Assembly: GCA_031256515.1 (NCBI GenBank)
Contig: JAIRQL010000100.1
Location: 83,113 to 147,112, forward strand
Source: Alphaproteobacteria bacterium
Lineage (GTDB): Bacteria > Pseudomonadota > Alphaproteobacteria > WRAU01 > Hepatincolaceae
Reading direction: 5' to 3'
DNA length: 64,000 nt
Shown: positions 61,340 to 64,000 of the stretch, one piece after another
Layout: each line of letters begins with the position of its first letter
Numbering within the stretch: the stretch's first letter is position 1
Notes under the pieces: generated by a model
What the model saw: the letters and a program-made list of their open reading frames with translations, nothing else
Databases searched by the model: none
What the model was told of the DNA's origin: nothing
Translations under genes and position numbers: made by a program

Positions 61340-63411
61340 TCCTCAATGGTTAAATTTTTGGTTCTTGTATAATAAAGGCTTTTTAGCCCTACCTTATGAG
61401 CATAAATATATAGCTTTGCTAAATCTCTAGTTGAATTTTGATTAGTTATATAAAGGATAGTACTAATACCTTGATCCACATGCTCTTGAATAGTAGCAAT
61501 AAGATCTATAACTTTAAAATTATCCATATTATAAGCCGATTTATATAAAAAGAAATTACTTTTATCTAAAAAAGGCATTGGATAATAAGTAGTAGAATTG
61601 GCATAAGTTCTAGTTTCAATGGCATCAACAATTGGTAATACCGAAGGTGTAGAATTTTGCAAGTAAGAAATACTTTGAGTTGGAGCAATAGCTAAGCGAT
61701 AAGCATTATACATACCGTACTTTTTAACATCTTCTTTTAATTGTTGCCAATCATTAGCATTAGGAATATGGATACCATCAAACAAAGGTTTTACCTTATC
61801 AGTTTTTGGTGAATAATCGTTATTTAAGTATTTTTCAAAATAAGTACCTTTGGCATACTCAGATTTTTCAAAATTCTTAAAAGTTTCACCTCTACTTTTA
61901 GCAATTTCCATACTAGCTTGAATAGAATAAAAATTAACGATCATAAAAAAAGTATTAGCGAAATCTTTAGCCTCGTTACTTTCGTAAGGGATAAGATTTT
62001 TAGTTAAATAACCATGCAAATTCATTGCCCCAAGTCCGATAGAATGATAGTTATTACTAGAAACCTCAATACTTGGAGCATTTTTTACTTGCGATAAATT
62101 ACTCACCATACTTAAACTTTCGGTAGCGATTTTTACAGCCAAGTCAATATCTTTATTTTCCATAACATTAACAATGTTTAAAGAACCTAAAACACAAGAA
62201 ACATCTTCACCGATTTTATCCATTTCATGGTAATCATTAATTTCTGAGGCAGATTGCAACTGAAAAATTTCGGTACAAAGGTTAGACATTTTAATTTTGC
62301 CAAGATCTTTAAGAGCATGAGCTTTGTTAGCAGTATCTGTATAAACTAAATAAGGATAGCCAGATTCAAATTGAGTTTTGGCAATAGTGCTTAATAATTC
62401 ACGGGCATCAAGTTTTTTCTTGCGAACATCGTTATGAGCTACTAATTTATCGTACATTTCACTCATGTCCATATCATCTAAATGCTGACCGAAAGCCTTA
62501 TAAACTGTTAGGGGATAAAAAACATAAAAATCGGTATTATCACGAGCAATCTCAAAAAATTTACTAGGTACGGTGATTCCAAGAGAAAGCGACTGAATAC
62601 GGCTTTTTTCATCGGCATTAATTTTTTTAGTATCAAGAAAGTCTTCTATATCCGCATGGAAAATATTTAAATAACCAGCTCCAGCACCTTTTCTTTGCCC
62701 CATTTGGTCGGCATAGTTAAAGCTATCTTCTAAAAGTTTTAATACTGGTAAAACACCTTTAGAAACATTTTGAACCTCTTTAATACTTTCACCTCTAGCT
62801 CTAAGTTTAGAAAGATTTAAAGCTACTCCGCCACCAATTTTAGATAAATACATAGCGGTAGACATATTAAAGGTAATACTATTTAAAGAATCGTCCATTT
62901 CTAATAAAAAGCAAGAAACTAACTCACCTCTTCTTTTTTTACCAGAGTTTAAAAAAGTTGGGGTAGCTGGCTGATAGTATTGTTTAATTAAAATTTTACA
63001 TAAATTATATAAAAACTCTTCATTGCCATTAGCTAAATGTAAAGCTACAGCGAGTAGTCTATCCTCATAGGTTTCTAAATAGGTATTTTTATCGTCAGTT
63101 TTTAAAGAGTAATCACGATAAAATTTTGAAGCACTCATAAAAGAAGCAAATTGAAAATCTTCTTGTTTTAAAATATCATAGGCTTTTTGGATTTGCTTGG
63201 CAGTATATAGTTTATAGAAATCCTCATAAAAGTTATTATCAATAAGATATTGAATTTTATCATTAATGCTATTAAATTTTAAGGTTTTAGAATTTACTTC
63301 GGCTAAGTAATCAGCAAGGGCTTCTTTATCTTTATTTAGTTGAAAAAAGCCATCTTTTTCAGTGATAATCTGAGAATTCAAATTAAGATAACTAGCCATA
63401 TTATAATACAT
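61318..63411 (-). CDS. nrdE: Class Ib ribonucleotide reductase, catalytic subunit
   Basis: Reduces ribonucleoside diphosphates. The 697-residue protein has the NrdE-type N-terminus, FLNSGKKRRGELVSCFLLEMDDS with an active-site Cys, NLCTEIFQLQ, and the redox-active C-terminal pair EECLSCSI. It lacks an ATP-cone, as usual for class Ib. A TATAAT overlaps the first codons (MYYNM), so the true start may be the internal Met5, or the promoter lies elsewhere. The 258-bp gap to rnhB shows no clear promoter and no gene. Confidence 0.96.
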   Translation of the reverse strand: MYYNMASYLNLNSQIITEKDGFFQLNKDKEALADYLAEVNSKTLKFNSINDKIQYLIDNNFYEDFYKLYTAKQIQKAYDILKQEDFQFASFMSASKFYRDYSLKTDDKNTYLETYEDRLLAVALHLANGNEEFLYNLCKILIKQYYQPATPTFLNSGKKRRGELVSCFLLEMDDSLNSITFNMSTAMYLSKIGGGVALNLSKLRARGESIKEVQNVSKGVLPVLKLLEDSFNYADQMGQRKGAGAGYLNIFHADIEDFLDTKKINADEKSRIQSLSLGITVPSKFFEIARDNTDFYVFYPLTVYKAFGQHLDDMDMSEMYDKLVAHNDVRKKKLDARELLSTIAKTQFESGYPYLVYTDTANKAHALKDLGKIKMSNLCTEIFQLQSASEINDYHEMDKIGEDVSCVLGSLNIVNVMENKDIDLAVKIATESLSMVSNLSQVKNAPSIEVSSNNYHSIGLGAMNLHGYLTKNLIPYESNEAKDFANTFFMIVNFYSIQASMEIAKSRGETFKNFEKSEYAKGTYFEKYLNNDYSPKTDKVKPLFDGIHIPNANDWQQLKEDVKKYGMYNAYRLAIAPTQSISYLQNSTPSVLPIVDAIETRTYANSTTYYPMPFLDKSNFFLYKSAYNMDNFKVIDLIATIQEHVDQGISTILYITNQNSTRDLAKLYIYAHKVGLKSLYYTRTKNLTIEECLSCSI

Positions 63412-63669
63412 CCAATAATGTTTTTTTTATCTAGAGACAACAAACTAACCTAATAAATAATATCTACTAAGTTCTTGTTTAAAGAAAATAAAAGTTAATT
63501 TTTTCTTAACTAAATTTTAAATATCAATATGAAATTTGTCAACGAATTTTTATAAATTTTTACAACTCAAGGCAAGGACTTACCTAGCCTCAAGTCTGTT
63601 CTTAAATGTTCTATATGTGGCTATTTTTTATGTGATTTTACAATATACTAAGTATACTTAATGTTTGTT

Positions 63670-64000
63670 TTATAGTGTTTCTAACATATTTTTAATAGGA
63701 GCAAAAGTTTTGCGATGAAATGGAGTAATTCCATATTTATTTATAGCTTCTAAATGCTGTTTTGTACCATATCCAGCATTTTTCTCCCAAAAATAGTAAG
63801 GAAATTCTTCGGCAAGTTGTTTCATTAGGTTGTCTCTATATACTTTAGCAATTATAGAGGCAGCTGCTATTGATAGGCTTTTATTATCACCATCTATAAC
63901 AGCAAAAGAAGGAATGTTGGCATTAAAACTTTTATTGCCATCTATAATTAAAAACTTAGGGTTGATTTCACTTAAAAGTTGAGTACAAGCATTATTCATA
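63670..64000 (-). CDS. rnhB: Ribonuclease HII, C-terminal part
   Basis: The right edge of the window cuts this gene; about 110 C-terminal residues are visible. They match RNase HII: LIIDGNKSF, SLSIAAASIIAKVYRDNLM with a catalytic Asp, NAGYGTKQHLEAINKYG and TPFHRKTFAPIKN. It removes RNA from RNA-DNA hybrids, including single misincorporated ribonucleotides. The start lies outside the window. It is on the same strand as the nrd operon, 258 bp upstream of nrdE. Confidence 0.92.
   Translation of the reverse strand, partial: MNNACTQLLSEINPKFLIIDGNKSFNANIPSFAVIDGDNKSLSIAAASIIAKVYRDNLMKQLAEEFPYYFWEKNAGYGTKQHLEAINKYGITPFHRKTFAPIKNMLETL

Noticed and set aside
63400-63411. TATAAT over the nrdE start as its promoter
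   Set aside because: Transcription from it would begin inside the coding region, so it is more likely coincidental to the MYYNM codons.

Overview
The window is a gene-dense, AT-rich (roughly 70 percent A+T by eye) chromosomal segment of a Gram-negative bacterium. Gene content points to an alphaproteobacterium with a reduced, host-associated genome. The block LppC-like lipoprotein / rsmI / yraN / gshB, the chorismate-mutase-like protein next to gloB, the PolB-type exonuclease and the four-subunit sdhCDAB are alphaproteobacterial in style. kdsB, an LpoA-type lipoprotein and a beta-barrel protein imply an outer membrane with Kdo-containing LPS. Chitinases, a GlcNAc phosphotransferase system and an anaerobic fumarate module suggest a low-oxygen, chitin-rich niche such as an arthropod gut. 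That placement (for example near Hepatincola-like lineages) is inference, not something the sequence proves. I recognised no rRNA, tRNA, intact insertion sequence, prophage or CRISPR array.

Layout. 0-3.4 kb: anaerobic ribonucleotide reductase (nrdD, start of nrdG), a 0.66 kb gap, nth. 3.4-10 kb: a guanidinium exporter (sugE), a chaperone cluster (M20 peptidase-grpE-dnaK-dnaJ) with a heat-shock-type promoter, then rph-rdgB-hemW. 11.4-13.4 kb: two tandem GH18 chitinase-like genes. 13.8-22.5 kb: LppC, rsmI, yraN, gshB, META lipoprotein, fmt-def-recR, a TM2 protein with a perfect consensus promoter, ybaB, and a YhhQ-like membrane protein with a long disordered tail. 22.7-30.2 kb: a GlcNAc module, nagF (EIIA-HPr-EI), nagE, nagB, nagA and a beta-barrel protein. 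31.1-32.6 kb: two putative small RNAs followed by a twice-frameshifted abortive-infection (Abi_2/AbiF, HEPN) gene. 32.6-35 kb: dnaX (with an A10 slippery run), the 4.5S SRP RNA, kdsB. 35.1-39.5 kb: a compact Yej-like peptide ABC transporter. 39.4-46.6 kb: uppP, chorismate-mutase-like, gloB, deoD, deoB, a LonB-like protease. 46.7-50.1 kb: thrS-infC-rpmI-rplT. 50.5-59.7 kb: aspA, two Dcu carriers, sdhCDAB, periplasmic asparaginase. 60-64 kb: class Ib ribonucleotide reductase (nrdEFI, transcribed in that order) and rnhB.

How it fits together. Chitin fragments could be cleaved by the GH18 proteins, imported and phosphorylated as GlcNAc-6-P by NagF/NagE, and turned into fructose-6-P by NagA and NagB. 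Asparagine to aspartate (AnsB), aspartate to fumarate (AspA), fumarate/succinate exchange (Dcu) and the Sdh complex form a route for fumarate respiration. An FNR-type box sits about 42 bp upstream of the predicted aspA start point. Class III and class Ib ribonucleotide reductases in the same window fit life across changing oxygen levels.

Most unusual signals. (1) A family of about 93-108 bp composite palindromes (42.6, 48.6, 49.3, 50.1, 53.3 and 53.4 kb, plus collapsed relatives at 44.0 kb). They have related outer arms, unrelated but still self-complementary inner arms, and a 5-nt apical loop on a 4-5 bp stem; three of them start inside a stop codon. (2) The decayed AbiF locus with two orphan promoter-to-terminator RNA units. 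(3) The dnaX A10 run, where a one-base slip in either direction meets a stop within four codons.
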